Below are positions 22,301 to 37,300 of a stretch of DNA of 64,000 bases, one piece after another. The notes beneath the pieces were generated by a model. The model saw only the letters and a list, made by a program, of their open reading frames with translations. It was not told the origin of the DNA and made no database searches. Where the stretch lies: positions 18,008 to 82,007 of the forward strand of contig NZ_CAVK010000124.1 of assembly GCF_000382885.1 (NCBI RefSeq), given 5' to 3'. The translations under genes and the position numbers were made by a program. Position 1 is the stretch's first letter, and each line of letters begins with the position of its first letter. The DNA is from Sphingobium indicum BiD32 (GTDB taxonomy: Bacteria; Pseudomonadota; Alphaproteobacteria; Sphingomonadales; Sphingomonadaceae).

Positions 22301-25300
22301 CGTTGGCACCCCGCCTGTTTCCAGCACGCGCGCCATTGCGGTGACGGACGTGACCGCCCCGGCGTCGGCCAAGGGTGGCGATGATTTCACCGTCAGCTGG
22401 ACGGTGCGGTCAACCGGTGATGCGCAGGCCACTGGCTGGACGGACCGGGTCTATCTGTCTGATGCGCCGTTGCTGGAGGATGCGCGCAACATATTCGATC
22501 TTGGCAGCTTCCAGAATCTCTCGCCGCTCGATCCGGGTGCGAGCTATACCAACAGCGCGACGTTCAAACTCAATCCTGCGGCCGCGGGCCTTTACGTCAT
22601 CGTCAGGTCGACACTGGGCGGAGACCCCAACGCGCTCGACAATGCAAAATTCGCCAGCACCAACGTGACGAACGCGCCTGCCGACCTGCAGGTGGTCAGC
22701 GTGGTGCCCGCTGCGCCGGGTGTGATCGCTTATTCAGGTGAACGGACAAGCGTTACCTATACCGTCGAGAATAAAGGCGCGCCGGTTTGGTCCGGCACGC
22801 AATATTGGACCGATCAGGTGTGGGTGTCGAAGGACCCGACATTCATTCAGAGCCGCGCAATTTATGTAGGATCGGTCACACAGGCCAATAGCGGGCTGGG
22901 CACGGGGCAGAGTTACAGCAACACGCTGGAGTTCGACATGCCACCGGGGGTGGATGGCGAATATTATGTCTATGTGTTTACCAACACGCCATCGCGTCCT
23001 GTTGTGCCCGCCGATATCGTCAGGTCGGGCAATAATGACGGATTGAGGGATGATACTTTCCGCAAGTTCGTGTTCGAGCTGCCCGCCGGAACGGTCGAGC
23101 AGGCGCAGTTCCCGGTCGTCTATCGCGAGGCGGACCTCAAGGTTACCGAGCTGACCCTGCCGGACACGCTGCCTGCGGGCGGCACGGTTGAAATCAGCTT
23201 CCGCGTCGAAAATGTCGGTACGCGGGCGACGCGCGAGGATTCCTGGGTGGACCGGGTCTATTTGTCGCTCGATGCCTCGCTCGATGAAGGCGACTGGCTG
23301 ATGTCGCGGGAAGCTTCGCCCGGCGTTATCGTCCGCGCGGAAAACACGCATATCGGCATACTCAATCCCGGCGAATCCTATATTGCGAAGGTGACCGTCA
23401 GCCTGCCGTTCGAGCTGGAGGGTGATTTCAACGTCATCGCGGCGGCGGATTCAGGGCTTGAGCAGTCGGGCTATGCCAAAAGCACGCTGTCGCCGCGCCT
23501 TGCCGGTGTGCGCGGCGCGGTCAATGGCAAGGTCAGGGAATATGCAGGGGAGGGCAACAACCTTACCGTGCAACCGGTCACGCTGACGCCCTACACCCCG
23601 CCGGACCTTCAGGTCGCTGCGCTCAGCGCACCTTTGCGCGCTACCCGCGGCCAGCCCTTCCGCGTGGAATATAGCGTCACCAATGCGGGCGGCGCGACCC
23701 CAACCCTGCAACCGCAGTGGGACGACCTTGTCTATCTTTCCCGTGATCCGTTTCTCGACCTGACATCGGACCGTTTCCTGGGCTCGATCCGGCATACAGG
23801 AGGTCTGGACGCGGGCGACACCTATTCCGTCGTCAAGGATTTCGTCGTTCCGGGCGATCTGGGCACCGAAGCCTATTATGTTTTCGTGGTGACCGATCCG
23901 GCGCGCTATGACGCCACCGGCAGTCTTTTTGAAGCGGACGAGCGCAACAATATCCGTGGCAGCGACGTGCCGATGGTGATCGAACTGCCGCCGCCAACCG
24001 ACATTCAGGTCACCGATATCGTGGCGCCCGACAACAAGCAGGCGGGTGATCCTGTCTCCATAAGCTGGACGGTGACGAACAAAAGCACGGTCACTGCTTC
24101 GGGCAGCTGGAGCGACGCTGTCTATCTGTCGCGCGATGCGACCTGGGACGTTGGCGACAAATTGCTGGGTCGCGCCAATTTCTCCGGATCGCTGCTGGCG
24201 GACCAGAGCTATACGCTCAGCCTGGACACAACGCTGCCGGGCGCGGCGGCGGGCGATTATCGCATCATCGTTCGGGCCGATGCGCGCAACCAGTTGTTCG
24301 AGGATGTGGGCGAGGCGAACAACATCACCGCCGCCGCCAACGCCACCAGCATCTCCATCGAGGCGCTGACGCTCGGAATCCCGCTGTCGGCCAATCTCAA
24401 GCCGGGGCAGGAGCGGCTGTACCGTATCGTCGTGCCCGCCGATCAGACCTTGCGGCTGCGCGTGGCGTCCGATGATGAGCGTGCGATCAACGAAGTGTTT
24501 TTGCGGCACGACGATGTGCCGACCTCCGCGCTGTTCGATGCGACCTATACCGGACCGCTGGCGCAGGAATTGACCGCGATCGTGCCGGATACGGAGCCGG
24601 GCGTCTATTATGTGATGGTGCGCGGCTATAGCGGACCGGACGAAGGCAGTACGGTACGGCTGATCGCCGATCTGATGCCGATGGTGATCACCAGCATAGA
24701 GACCGATACCGGTGGCGACAGCCGCTATGTGACCACGACGATCAAGGGGGCGCGTTTTCACGAGAATGCGATCCTGAAACTGTCCCGGCCTGGCATTGCC
24801 GAGTTTGAGCCGGTGGCTTGGGAGGTGGTCGACAGCAGCACGATCATCGCGACATTCGATTTTACCGATGCGCCCCATGGCCTTTACGACCTGAAGGTCA
24901 CCAATCCTGATGGTGCCGAAACCGTCGAACCCTATCGTTTCCTCATCGAGCGTGGGATCGAACCCGAAGTCACCATCGGCGTGGGCGGACCGCGTGTCAT
25001 ACTGGCGGGCGATCAGGCGACCTATTCCATCGCGCTCCAGAATATTTCCAACCTCGACGCGCCCTACACCTATTTCCAGGTCGGCGTGCCCGAACTCAAT
25101 TACAACCAATATGTCTATGGCCTCAAATTCCTCGAATTCTTCACCAATGTGCGTGGTATTCCAGAGGGCGCAGAGGGCAGCGACAATGCCAATATTCCCT
25201 TCATCAACCTGGAATCGATCACCAATACCAACGGCCAGTTGCTGACATCGGGCTTCCTGTTCGATCAGCCCGCTGATGGCTTTGGCGGCTTTACCGTCAA

Positions 25301-28300
25301 CATCCGCACCTATCCCGGCCTTAAGGAAATGGCGGATCGTGCCTTCAGCGCGTTTCAGGACAGGATGAACAGCCTGTTCCCCGACCTCGCACCGATCCTG
25401 GACGGTGGCGAGGGTGGCCTTGGCGACTGGTGGGAAGCGGTCAAGGACAAGGTGAGCGAGATCATGCCTGCCGCGCGCAGCACGCTCGACCAGCTCGATT
25501 TCGTCGGCCTTTATCAGCAGAATACTGCCGTTCCCAGCAAGGATGAAATCCCGTTCATCCCGTTCCGCTTCCATATTGTCGCGGCGGCCACGACGATGAC
25601 GCGGGCCGAATTTGTCGACTTCCAGTCGAAGGAAGCGCGCGACCTGCGCACCGCGATCCTTGAGGCGAATGATGCGCCGGCGCCGTTGCTGGCGCTCGCT
25701 GCCGATGAAGCGCAGTGGACCGACCTCTATCTCGCCGCGCTGGAACAGGCCGGTCTGCTGCGCGACGAGCAGGACGTGCCGCCCATTCGGACGAAACAAC
25801 ATATTGTCAGCATGATGACGACGCTGGCATCGGGCATATTGTTCGGCCCCGGCGGCTCTGCGGTACGCTCCACGGGCGATCTGCTCGCCTTCTTCGATCA
25901 GGTCCGCGCCTATTACGGGCATCAGGACGGGCTGATGGCCGCCATCGAATATATGGACCCGCGCCATAGCGACAAATATGATGGCGAGATACCGGTTCCG
26001 GCGCTGCCGGTGCGGGCGGACTATGATCTGGGCCTGTCCACGCCCACGCATTTCGAGGCGTTCCGGATTTTCGTGCCATGGGTGCCGTTCGACCAGCGCG
26101 GCGCAGGACTGCCCGCCGATTTCCAGATCAACGGGCCGGAACCGGTGGACGGGCAGGAATTTGCCCAGCTCGATTTTTCCCGCTTTTTCGCTAGCGAAGG
26201 GCAGGTCAACCGGCTGGCATCGATCACTGGTCCGCAGACGCTCGACACGCAGGGCTGGCTGCCGGGCGCGGCGGAACTGCCCTATACCGTCAGCTTTGAA
26301 AATGCGGCGGGTTCAGCGCGCTATACCAACGAAATCCAGGTCGTGACCACGCTCGACCCCGATCTCGATCCGCGCAGCTTCCGTCTTGGCGATATCAAGA
26401 TCGGCGATATCAATATCGACGTGCCGGATGGCCGCACCAGTTTCGACGCCGAGATCGACTTCACCGCCACACGCGGGTTCATCCTGCGGGTGAGCGCGGT
26501 GCTGGACCTGTTTCAGGAACCGGCGAGTGCAAGCTGGCTCATCCAGGCGATAGACCCGCTGACCGGCGAAGTCCTGCAGGATGCAACCCGCGGTCTGCTG
26601 GCCCCCAATGATGCCAGCGGTACAGGCGCGGGCTTTGTCAGCTACACCATTGTCCCTGGGGACGATGTGGCGACCGGCGAGCGCATTTCCGCCTCCGCGC
26701 GGGTGCTGATGGACGGCTTCGCGCCAGAAGATACCATTGTCCTGAGCCAAATGGTGGATGCCGCCGCGCCGACCAGCACGCTCACCGCCAAAAGAGTGGG
26801 CACGACAGCGAATTTCGAGGTCAACTGGCGTGTTCTGGATGACGTCGGCGGTTCCGGCGTCAAGCATGTGACGCTTTACGCCGCGGAAGATGGTGGTGAT
26901 TTCAAAATCTGGCAACGCATGTTGCCCGAGGTGACCGGTGTGCTTGTCTTTGAGGGAGAGGCCGGCAAAAGTTATGAATTCCTGGCCCTGGCGACTGATA
27001 TTGCGGGCAATCGCGAAGTGCCCAAACCCGGCGTCAACGCGATTTCCGATGGGTCCAGCGTCAATCTGGGCGGTGTGCCGACCGTGCCCGACACGACCGC
27101 GCCGAATTTTGGGCAGCCGCCCGCACCGACGCCGGAGCCTTCGACCAATGCGCTGTTCACGCAGGCCGAAGCGCTGGTTCCTGCCGCCGCTCCGCTGAGT
27201 GCGCCGAGCGAATTTGATTCTGTGCTCAGTCCCTTTGTCGCACGCGCCTTCGCCACCGGCATCACCCGCAGCACGACCGAAATCGGGCCGATGGCGATTG
27301 TGGAGACACCGGAGGGCGACTTCCTGGTCTCCGGCGGTACCAATCGCGGCACGATCTGGAAATTCAGCGGGCAGGGCGGCGCGGCGGCAACGCCCTTTGC
27401 AGAGTTGGACACGGCCATTTTCAACATGGCGTTCGATGCCGATGGCGGGCTGTGGGCAACCACCGGCGGCGGGCCGCTGCTAAGGCTCGATCCCGTAACC
27501 GGGGCCATTCTCGACCGGTTCGGCGATGGCGTGACCATTGCGCTGGCGGTGCATCCTACGACCGGCAAAATCTATGTGTCGACGAACAGCGGTATTTCGA
27601 TCTTTGACCCCGACGATGGCAGCTTCACCCAGTGGAGCAGGGACGAAAATCTGCGCGTCGGCAGTCTGGCTTTCGACAATGATGGTGCATTGTGGGCGGT
27701 GACATGGCCGGATCGCAAGCAGGTGGTGCGCTTCACGGATCGCGCGCGTGCGGAAACGATGCTGACCTTCGACGCGCCCGCAGATTCGCTGGCATTCGGC
27801 AAGGCAGGGACGCGGCTCGAAGCATTGCTGTTCGTCACGCATACCGCGGGAACTGTCGACGATGCGGGTCTGGCAGAACCGGGTGGTGCGCTCACCATGG
27901 TGGACACCGCTACTTTGCGTCGCATTGACGTGGCGAAGGGGGGATCGCGCGGCGATGTCGTCATCACGACCAGCGACGGCCGCGTCCTCGTCAGCCAGAG
28001 CAATCAGGTCGACATTATCGCGCCAGCCACCGCGCCCGTCGTCGTCGCCACGAATCCGTCTCCCGGTGCGCAGATCGCGCTGCCGCAGGCCTTCCTGTCG
28101 GTCACATTCGATCAGGACATGTTCGCCGGATCGGCCAGTCAGGCCGGGTCGGTCACCAACGCGGAGTATTACACGCTCCATCACGCCACTCTGGGCGCGC
28201 AGCAGATCCGCGCCGTCACCTATGATGCGGCCAGCCGGACCGCTTATCTCAACGTCGGCAATATCCCGGCGGGCGATTACACGCTGACCATCGGCGCACC

Positions 28301-31300
28301 GCTGACATCGGCGAATGGCCAGCGCATGGGCGTCAATTACCAGACCGAATTCGCCGCGTTCGAGGATATCTCGACCCTTGTCGATATCCTGTTCGAGGAT
28401 ACAAGGCTGGACCGCGAGACGGGCACCATCTCCTACAAGGTTACGATCACCAACAAGACCGACGGGCCGATCACCCTGCCTGCGTTGCTGACCATCGACC
28501 CGCTTGGCGGCTTCCCCGGCGTTCCGGTGGGTGCGACAGGCCAGACCGACGACGGGCGCTTCCTGATCGACCTGTCCGGCGCGCTGCCGCCTGATGGCGT
28601 ATTGGAGGCAGGCGAAAGCACATCCGGCCGCACGGTTTCGATTACGACGTCGGCCAACCGCCGGCTTGATTTCGTAACCGGTATCGTTGCGAATGCCGTG
28701 CCCAACACCGCGCCATCCTTCGTCAGTGTACCGCCGCAATCGGCGACCGTAGGGACGCCGCTCAGTTATCAGGTTGTGGCGAACGATGCCGAAGGGCAGG
28801 CGGTGTCCTTCGGATTGCTGACCGCGCCGGCGGGCATGACGATCGACGCAACCACCGGCCTGCTGCAATGGACGCCGCCCGCCGGTACGGCATCGATCAC
28901 CCCGGTGGTGATCGAGGCGTTCGATTCACGTGGTGCCGTCTCGCTACAGCGTTTCGTACTGGCGATCGCCGGGGGCAATCGCGCCCCGGAATTCACCTCG
29001 TCCCTCTCCGCCGTGTCGAGCGGTGAAGGGCAGTTGTTCGAGTTTGAACTGGTCGCGGTCGATCCTGAATCGCAGCCGCTGACCTATTGGGCGGATGGCC
29101 TGCCTGCCGGGGCGACCTTCGATCCGGCGACACGGGCATTCTCCTGGTTGCCCGGCTATGAATCCGCAGGGACATATGATGTCCGCTTCTTCGTCACCGA
29201 TGGACTGTCTCGTGACGAGGTGGTTGTCACCCTGTTCGTTGCCGAACGGAACGAGCCGCCACAGGTGGTGCCTGTTGCCGACCGGATCGCGCGCGAAGGC
29301 GATCTCGTCAATTTTCGGATCAATGCCAGTTCGCGCAGCGACCGCGAATTGTCTTTCGGTGCGGAAACCCTGCCCTTTGGCGCGACGCTGAACCCGACCA
29401 CCGGCGAATTTACCTGGACGCCCAGCTATATTCAGAACGGTGTCTATGACATCGGATTCTTCGTCACCGATGGCGAAACGCTGGTACGGTTCGTCACCAA
29501 GATCACCGTCGGCAACGCCAATGCCGCACCGGTGTTCGACCAGCTTGAGGGGTGGCAGATACTCGAAGGTCAGCAGCTTGCCTTCAACGTTTTCGCCTTC
29601 GATCCCGACAACCCCTATTACACGCCCGCTCTGCGCAATGCCGAAACGGGAGAGGCGGTTGAAACCAGCGAAACGTTGCGGACTGTAACTGTCCAGTTGA
29701 TCGGCGACATCCCGCCCGGCGCGACATTCGACCCGGACACCTATGATTTCACCTGGACGCCGACCAATGCGCAGGCTGGCGACCATGTCGTGCGTTTCCG
29801 TGCGACCGACACCGGTGATGGTACGGGCGTTCCGCTGACGACGGACATCGTCGTTCCGATCAGCGTGTTCAACCAGAACCGTCGACCGGTGGTCAGTCCG
29901 ATCGAAAATGTGACGGTTGCCAAGGATGCGGTCCTTGAAATTCCCGTCAGCGCGAGCGACGCGGATGGCAATCCGCTGGTCCTGGCCCTGCGTAACGAAA
30001 GTCCCTTCCGTCCGCTGCCCAATTTCATCACCTTCGTCGATAATGGCGACGGCACCGGCAAGATCCGCGTCGCGCCCGGCGCCAATGCGCGTGGGGATCA
30101 TGTCGTCATCGTCACTGCCACCGACGACGGGGACGGATCGGGCGAGCCTCTGGGCGGCGGCTATGCCTTCACGATCAAGGTGACCAGCCCGAACGAGGCA
30201 CCGGAAATCGGCTATATCGGCGATGTCGTGGCGGTGATCGGCGAGACCATGACGGTTACCGTCAATGTCGCTGACATGGACCAGGACGCGCTGACATATG
30301 CCGTCGCCGGGCTGCCAGGCGCGACGATCACGCCAACCAGCATTTATGGCAAGGCGCTGATTGAATGGACGCCGACACTGGCGCAGGCGGGAAGCCATGA
30401 TGCCCTGGTGACGGTGACGGATTCCGGCAGCGGCGTCGTCACCCCCGTGAACGACACTGCATCGTTCAAGGTGGTGGTGCGCGCGGCAAATGCGGCCCCG
30501 CAACTCGCCCCGGTAGGCAACCATAGTATCACGGAAGGCGACGCCCTTGCGTTCACCCTGGTCGGGGCTGACGCGGACAATGACCGCCTGACCTTTACGA
30601 TGAGCGGCGCGCCTGACACGGCCTCGCTAGACCCTGTAACCGGCGCATTTGTGTGGACTCCGCCGCTCAATTCCAGCGGCGAATATAGCATCACCTTCTC
30701 CGTCAGCGATGGCCATTCCAGCAGCAGCGAAACGATCACACTGACCGTCGCCAATGCCAATCAGGCACCGGTGTTCGTGCCGATGGGCCTGCAACTGGCG
30801 CGGGAGGGCGCACCGATGGTGTTTCGCATCATCGCGGGCGATCCCGATGCCGACCCCCTCATCTATCAGGCTCCCAATGGCTTGCCCGAAGGGATGCTGT
30901 TCATTCCCGCGCGTGGCGAAATCCAATGGACGCCGGGCTATGCGCAGGCCGGGGATCATATCCTGCGCTTTACCGCCACCGACCCGCTGGGCGCGGTGGA
31001 TAGTATCGAAGTCATGGTCAGGGTGGCCAACGTCAATCGTCTGCCTGTGCTGGATGAGGGGTATCACGCCTTTCTGATTGGCGAGGAAAAGCGTTTCACC
31101 GTTCGGGCGAGCGACCCCGACAGCGAAGATGTGCTGACATTCTCCGCCGAGGATTTGCCCGAAGGGGCGAGCTTCGACGCCGTTACCGGCGAATTTGTCT
31201 GGACCCCTGGTCCCGGTCAGGCGGGCGATTATGCCGTCACCCTGATTGCCGATGACGGACGCGCGAAGGTGCGGCAGACCATATTGCTGCGCGCTACGAT

Positions 31301-34300
31301 CGAGCCTGTGCCGCCCGTGGTCCGCCTGGAACTGACGCCCAGCTTCCCGGCCGCGCCGGGGCAAAATGTGCTTATCCACGCCGTGGCGGATAGCCTGGCG
31401 GACATCACATCCTTGCGCGTTCTGCTCGACGGGCAGGAAGTGCTGCTCGATGCTAACGGGCGGGCAACGATAGTCGCCGGTTCGCCCGGCAAATATATTT
31501 TCACCGTTACAGCGCGCGACGCAGACGGTGGTGAAAAGACGATTACGCAAATCCTTAAAGTGCGCGATCCGCTCGACAAGAGCGCGCCCAGCGCGCTGTT
31601 TGACGGAACTATTGACGACGCGATCGTCACCTCGACCCTGGCGATCACCGGGACCATCGACGACAGCAATCTCGACGGCTGGACGCTGCAATTGATTGAC
31701 GGGCAGGGCGATGTCACCCTGCTGGGCGAAGGCGGCACTAACCTCACTGCTACGCTCGCGACGCTGGACGGGCGCAGCCTGGCTGACGGATTCTATCGTC
31801 TTCGGCTGACCGCCACCGACATTTCCGGCCGGACCAGCGTGGACAGCGCCACGATCGAACTGCGCACGGGCGCGGACAAAATATCCCGCTATACGACGCA
31901 GCATGTCGATATCTCGACCGTGCTGGGCGGCGTGCCGTTCGATCTTGTCCGGGCCTATGACAGCATTACGGGCAAATGGACGTTCCTTGGCCTCGACGCT
32001 GATATCGTCACCAGCGTCGGGAGCCAGCCCAGCGCAGGCGGCGCGCTGCCTGCGTTCGAGATTGGCACGCGATTGTTCCTGACCTTGCCCACCGGCGAAC
32101 GGGCGGGCTTCACCTTCAACCCTGTCGAGGAGATCATCGGCGGGCAGACCTTCTACCGCCCCGCCTGGACGGCCGACGGCACACATGGCTGGCAGTTCAG
32201 CTCGATCGATGTCCAGCTTCGCAAGATTGGCGGCAAATTCTACGATGTGGATAGCGGGGCGGCCTACAACCCCGGTTCACCGGTGTTCGGCGACCGTGAC
32301 TATGCCCTGCGTGCGCCTGACGGGACGATCTATATCCTCGACAGCCAGCGCGGTACGGTCGAAATTCAAAAGGCCGAGGGAAAGCTGCTGATCGGCGACA
32401 GCGGCGTCACTGCGCTGGGCGGCGATGCGCTGCGCTTCCTGCATGACGCGCGGGGCAATGTTACCCAGGTCACCGATGCAACAGGCAAGGCAAGCATCTA
32501 TAGCTGGGACGATGACAACCGGCTGACCGCATTGCGCGATCTCGTGACCGGGGCGGGCGTTCGCTACGGCTATGTCGATGGGCTGCTGGCACTTGAAGTA
32601 CCTTCATCGGGTGCAGGCAAACGGATCGTCTATAATGGCGACGGCACTGTGGTGACGGAAGCGATTGTCGCTGATCTGGCTACCCCGGCGGTATTCACTG
32701 GTCAGGCGGTATCGGGAAATCTGGGTGCGGGCGGCGCGGAAAGCTTTGCCTTCACGCTGCGCGAAAGCGAACTGGAAGGGCTGCCCAACACATTCGTCAT
32801 TCTGAGGGTCGAAACCAGCGGCACGGTGACGCCCCAGATTGCAGGGTTAACCCTTCTGGCGAGTGCGCAGGCCGGTGGCAAACTTGTGACCCTGTTCGCG
32901 CTGTCCACATCGGGTCTGCACGAGTTGAGGATCTCTGGCAGTGGCGCCTATTCCTTCGAGATGCGCGCTGCGGGCGATATCAATGGCGACGCGAAGGTCG
33001 ATGGACTGGACAGCGCCGCCGTGGTCGCGGCTCTCGCCGGATCGGATGTCAGTGGCGATGGCGTGACGGACGCGATCGACAATCAGATCGTCGCCGCCAA
33101 CTATGGTTTCCGTGCAAACCAGTCGCCGGTGATCGCAGCCACGATTCCGCCGGAAAAAACCCATGTCGACTTGCAGCGTTATGTCGATCTGACCAAGCTG
33201 GCGACCGATCCGGATGGCGACAGTCTCTATTTCCGGATCGTCGGGGCGACTGGCGGAACGGCCGCTCTTGCCGCCGACGGGCTTGGCGTCCTTTTCACGC
33301 CGACGGCGGGTTATTCGGGCGCGGCGTCTATCCGTTTTTCGGCCGATGACGGTTTTGGCAGTTCGGCCGAAGGCGTGATCGACATCAACGTGTCCGATGC
33401 CGCCTTGTTGTCCTTGAATTTCGCACTGCGCCAGCCTGCCTTTGCGGCACCGGGCGAAAGTGGCGGCGTGGGCCTTGTCGGTCAGTTTGCCGATCAAGCG
33501 GATGTTGCGCTGCCCTATTCCTATGTGACGGCGAGCGTCGGCCATCCCGACATCGTCCGTTTGGGCACGGATGGGACATTATTGGCTCTGGCCCAGGGAT
33601 CTACTTATCTGAAGGTCTCACGCGGCAACATTGCGGCGGCTACGTCACTGACGGTTGGCGAACCGAACAGCGTGCGTGAGTTGATGACGCAGATTTACGG
33701 GATCGACGCCTATCCCGATAGCGTGACCCTGCTGCCCAGCGGCGGTTCGCGCGCAATCATCACCAGTCTTGACCTGACCGAGGAAACCTTTGCCAATGGA
33801 GCGGCGGCGGGGACCGTTTATGTATCCGCCGACAGCGCCATTGTCACGGTGGACGAAAATGGGCTGATGCGCGGTGTCGGGGCCGGATCGACCTTTGTGA
33901 CCGTGATCAATGGATTCAGCGAAGACCGGGTGATGGTCACTGTAGCGCCGCCGGTCATAGGGGATGATGTTGCGGTCAATGGCGCTGCGGGTGCCATCGT
34001 ACAGAATGCCGATGGCGTCCAGATCGCCTTTGGACCGGGCGCGCTGAGCGGCAATGCCACGGTCACGATCGATACGCTGACGGAAGCTGAACTGCCCATC
34101 GTCATGCCGACGACCGATGCGTTCCATTTCCTCAGCGCATTCGACCTGCAGGTCGACGGGGCGGAATTCAACGATACGGTGCAGATCGCGGTGCCGGTAG
34201 CGGGCAATCCGGGCGATCAGGTCTGGTTCTTTGCCAGCGTTGATTTGCCTGTCGGACCAAATGGCGAAAATATTCCGGTCTGGACCGTCATCGATTCAGG

Positions 34301-37300
34301 TGTGATCGATGCCGACGGCATGGCGCGGGCCAAGTCGCCACCGTTTCCGGGCCTGAGCAGGCGCGGTGCGGTTCTGGTGGCGGGGGCTGCCAAACCGCTG
34401 CCGATCCTGCGGCTCAACGTCGGATTCACGGCGCTCAATGCACTGGTATTTGCGCCTGCCATCGGCATTGCCGCCGTGGGCGGCCTGGCAGGTGCAACGG
34501 TGGCGCTGGGTCTGGCCGGTGCCGCCATCGGGTCCATTGCGCTGCCCCTGTTCGCGCAGCTCAAGGAGATCCAGATTTACAAGGATCTGGCGGCCGATCA
34601 GGCGGCGGTCCGTCGTATCGACCTGTCACCTGAATTTACCCAGGCAGAGCTGAACGACGGCAAGACGATCCTCGCCAATTTCCCGCCGGAGGCGTTCCAG
34701 TCCGACAAGGGACCGGTCGTCTCCAACGTTGCAACACTGGTTGCCAATGACGGTAGCACGTTCGTCACGATCACAGGCCTTGATTTCATCGACGGCGAAG
34801 CCGGATCGATCAGCGCAAAGACCAGCAATGTCCGTGTCGTCCTGACCCACGGATCGAAGCGGGTTGTGATATCCAATGCGGTTATAACGGGCAGCGTTGG
34901 CGGGACGCAGCAACTCAGCTTCACCGCACCGCCCACCGTCCTGCTGGGGGCGAGCGATATCACTATCGTCCGCCCGGCTGTCGGATCGTTCGGGTCGGCG
35001 AGTGGTGAACCCAATGATTTCACGGAACTGGTCGAAAGTGCGGTCGTTAAGATCGACAACAAGGCGGGATATGCCTTTGTCGGCGATGCGAAGGGCGTGC
35101 AGATCATCGATCGCAAACTCTCGTTCGATACGACGCAGCCCAGGGACGAACTGATCGCCCGCATCGACCTGGGCGCGCCAGTCCGGGAAATCGTTGTGAC
35201 CGGCGATCTGGGCGCAGCATTTGTTGCGACCGAAAAGGGCATTGCCGTCATCGATACGCTGACGCTTCGCCAATATGATCTCAACCCCAACAGCAGCGAT
35301 GATTTCATCAAGGTCGAGGGCGGGGTGGTCACCGCGCTCGCGGTCGATACGGAGAATGGCTATCTCTACGCCGCCGGTCTGGGCAAGGTCTATGTCATCA
35401 ACATTGATCCGGGCCGGGACAACTACCTGAAAGTCGTCAACGACGCGCAGCATACGCTGAACATGGAAATCACCAGCAGGGGTGAACAGTTCGGCCATAT
35501 CACCAGCATGGCATTGAACGCCGATGCCACCCGCCTGTATGTGGGGCTGCCGGTATCCGAAATGTTTGGCCAGCGCCCCTGGATCAACAATCAGAACAGC
35601 GATGCCGGCCTGATCATGGTCGTCAATGTCGACGAGGAGCAACGCCCGGTCGAGGGTGAGGCCAATATCCACGGCTGGCGCACGGTTGTAGACAAGGTGG
35701 CGTCAGGCATCGAGGTGTTCGATATCCAGCCGACGGTCGATCCGAACAAGATGGTGTTCGTCGCGCGTGGGGACCGCAATCGCGGTGCCAAATTGCTGGA
35801 GCATACGCCCGCCGGAACGCATGTCGTTACCCAGATCGCGACCCTGACCATGGGTCAGGAAATCGGGGTGTTTGAACAACCGTTCACCATCGCCGGGCTG
35901 GTTATCAGCGTGGACAAGAAGCGCAGCACCGATGAAGGCCGGTTTTCGATCGGCCGGGTGCCGGATCTCAACCTCCATAATGCGTCAGGCATCGCGGTCA
36001 CACCCGACCTTGAATATATGTTTGTCGCAGATTGGGGTTTGCCGACACTCTATTGGTATCGCGACCTCGATTACTCGCAACTGGTCGATGAATTTTACCG
36101 TGTCGGTTCCAAAATTCTCGTCATCCAGGATCCCTTCGGGCCGAACCGTCGGCTGGTCGGGGCGACGACGCCGGTTCCGTTCGCGTTCCTGGAGGAGCTA
36201 CGTGTCGATAGCTCCGGGACCAAATTATATGCGAATTACCGGGGAGCCGGCAATATCGTCATAATGGATATCAACAAGGTTCGTGAAATCGCCAAGCGCA
36301 GCGATTTCGACAAGCTGCTCGTCGAGTTTCAGGACAGGGCGATTGATAATCCGAACTATCCATTCGACATCTATAATGAATCCACCGGTGAGGGCGCCGT
36401 CGACGTCACCCGTCATGGGCGCGGACTGGCGCTGAATGCGATCCAGGCGCTCAATCTGATCACCCCTACGTCCGAACTGGACCTTCACGGCGACAACCCG
36501 CCACCGCTGACATTCAAATGGGAATTCGACCCGACGCTGATACCGGCCGGGTCGGTGATGAAAACCAGCTTCTATCTCAGCACCCTGGCACCTGGCGACG
36601 GGCTGTGGCCAGACGATCCGATCCGCGAAAGAGGTTTGCTGCAACAACCGGACTGGCAGGGTTCCGACAAGCATCCCAGCCGCATCTTTACCAAGCTGAA
36701 TCTGGAATCGGGCAAATGGCGGGTCACGGCGACGGGCGAAGTCGTGCCCGATGGGGAGCTCCCTCCAGGCAAGTTTGAACTGACGTTTGATCCCGAATTC
36801 GCGCGCGTTCTGACCGGTGGGCAGACCTATTTCTGGGGCGTCCGTTCAACGGAATTTGGCATTCGCGATTTCCGGCAGTTTACCGTTCTGCCCGACCGGG
36901 TGCCATCTGGCACTTTCAACGGCGTGACCGTACTGACGCATGGTTTCCAGCTGGACGGCATCTGGACCGACAATGAATCGTTCCACCAGCCTGCGGCTTT
37001 CCAGGAAATGGGAGAGATGATCTCGCGTCTGGGCGGGGGCGGAATCGTCCTGCTCTACGACAAGAATGAGGGCACCTGGGTGGACATGAGCGATCCGACC
37101 AGGGTTGTCACCGGCAGCATGCTTTCCGCTTATGCTGGCAAGCCTGTCGTGCTGATTTCGGATTGGGTCCGCGAATCCGCCCATGCCGAGGCGGGCTTCT
37201 CGGAGGCAGCCGCCGATGCGTTGTTCGCCGCGCTCATGGATCTGGACGCGGAATCGAGCAATACGCTGCTCAGCTCGCCTCTGCATTTCATCGGCCATTC

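Noticed and set aside
23451..26051. Long antisense open frame of 866 codons opposite the giant gene, and many similar ones (for example 28944-30524, 30627-32186, 12252-14084)
   Set aside because: High-GC codon bias keeps complementary frames open. The translations are Arg/His/Gln-rich, have no recognisable domains, and lie fully inside a clear coding region.
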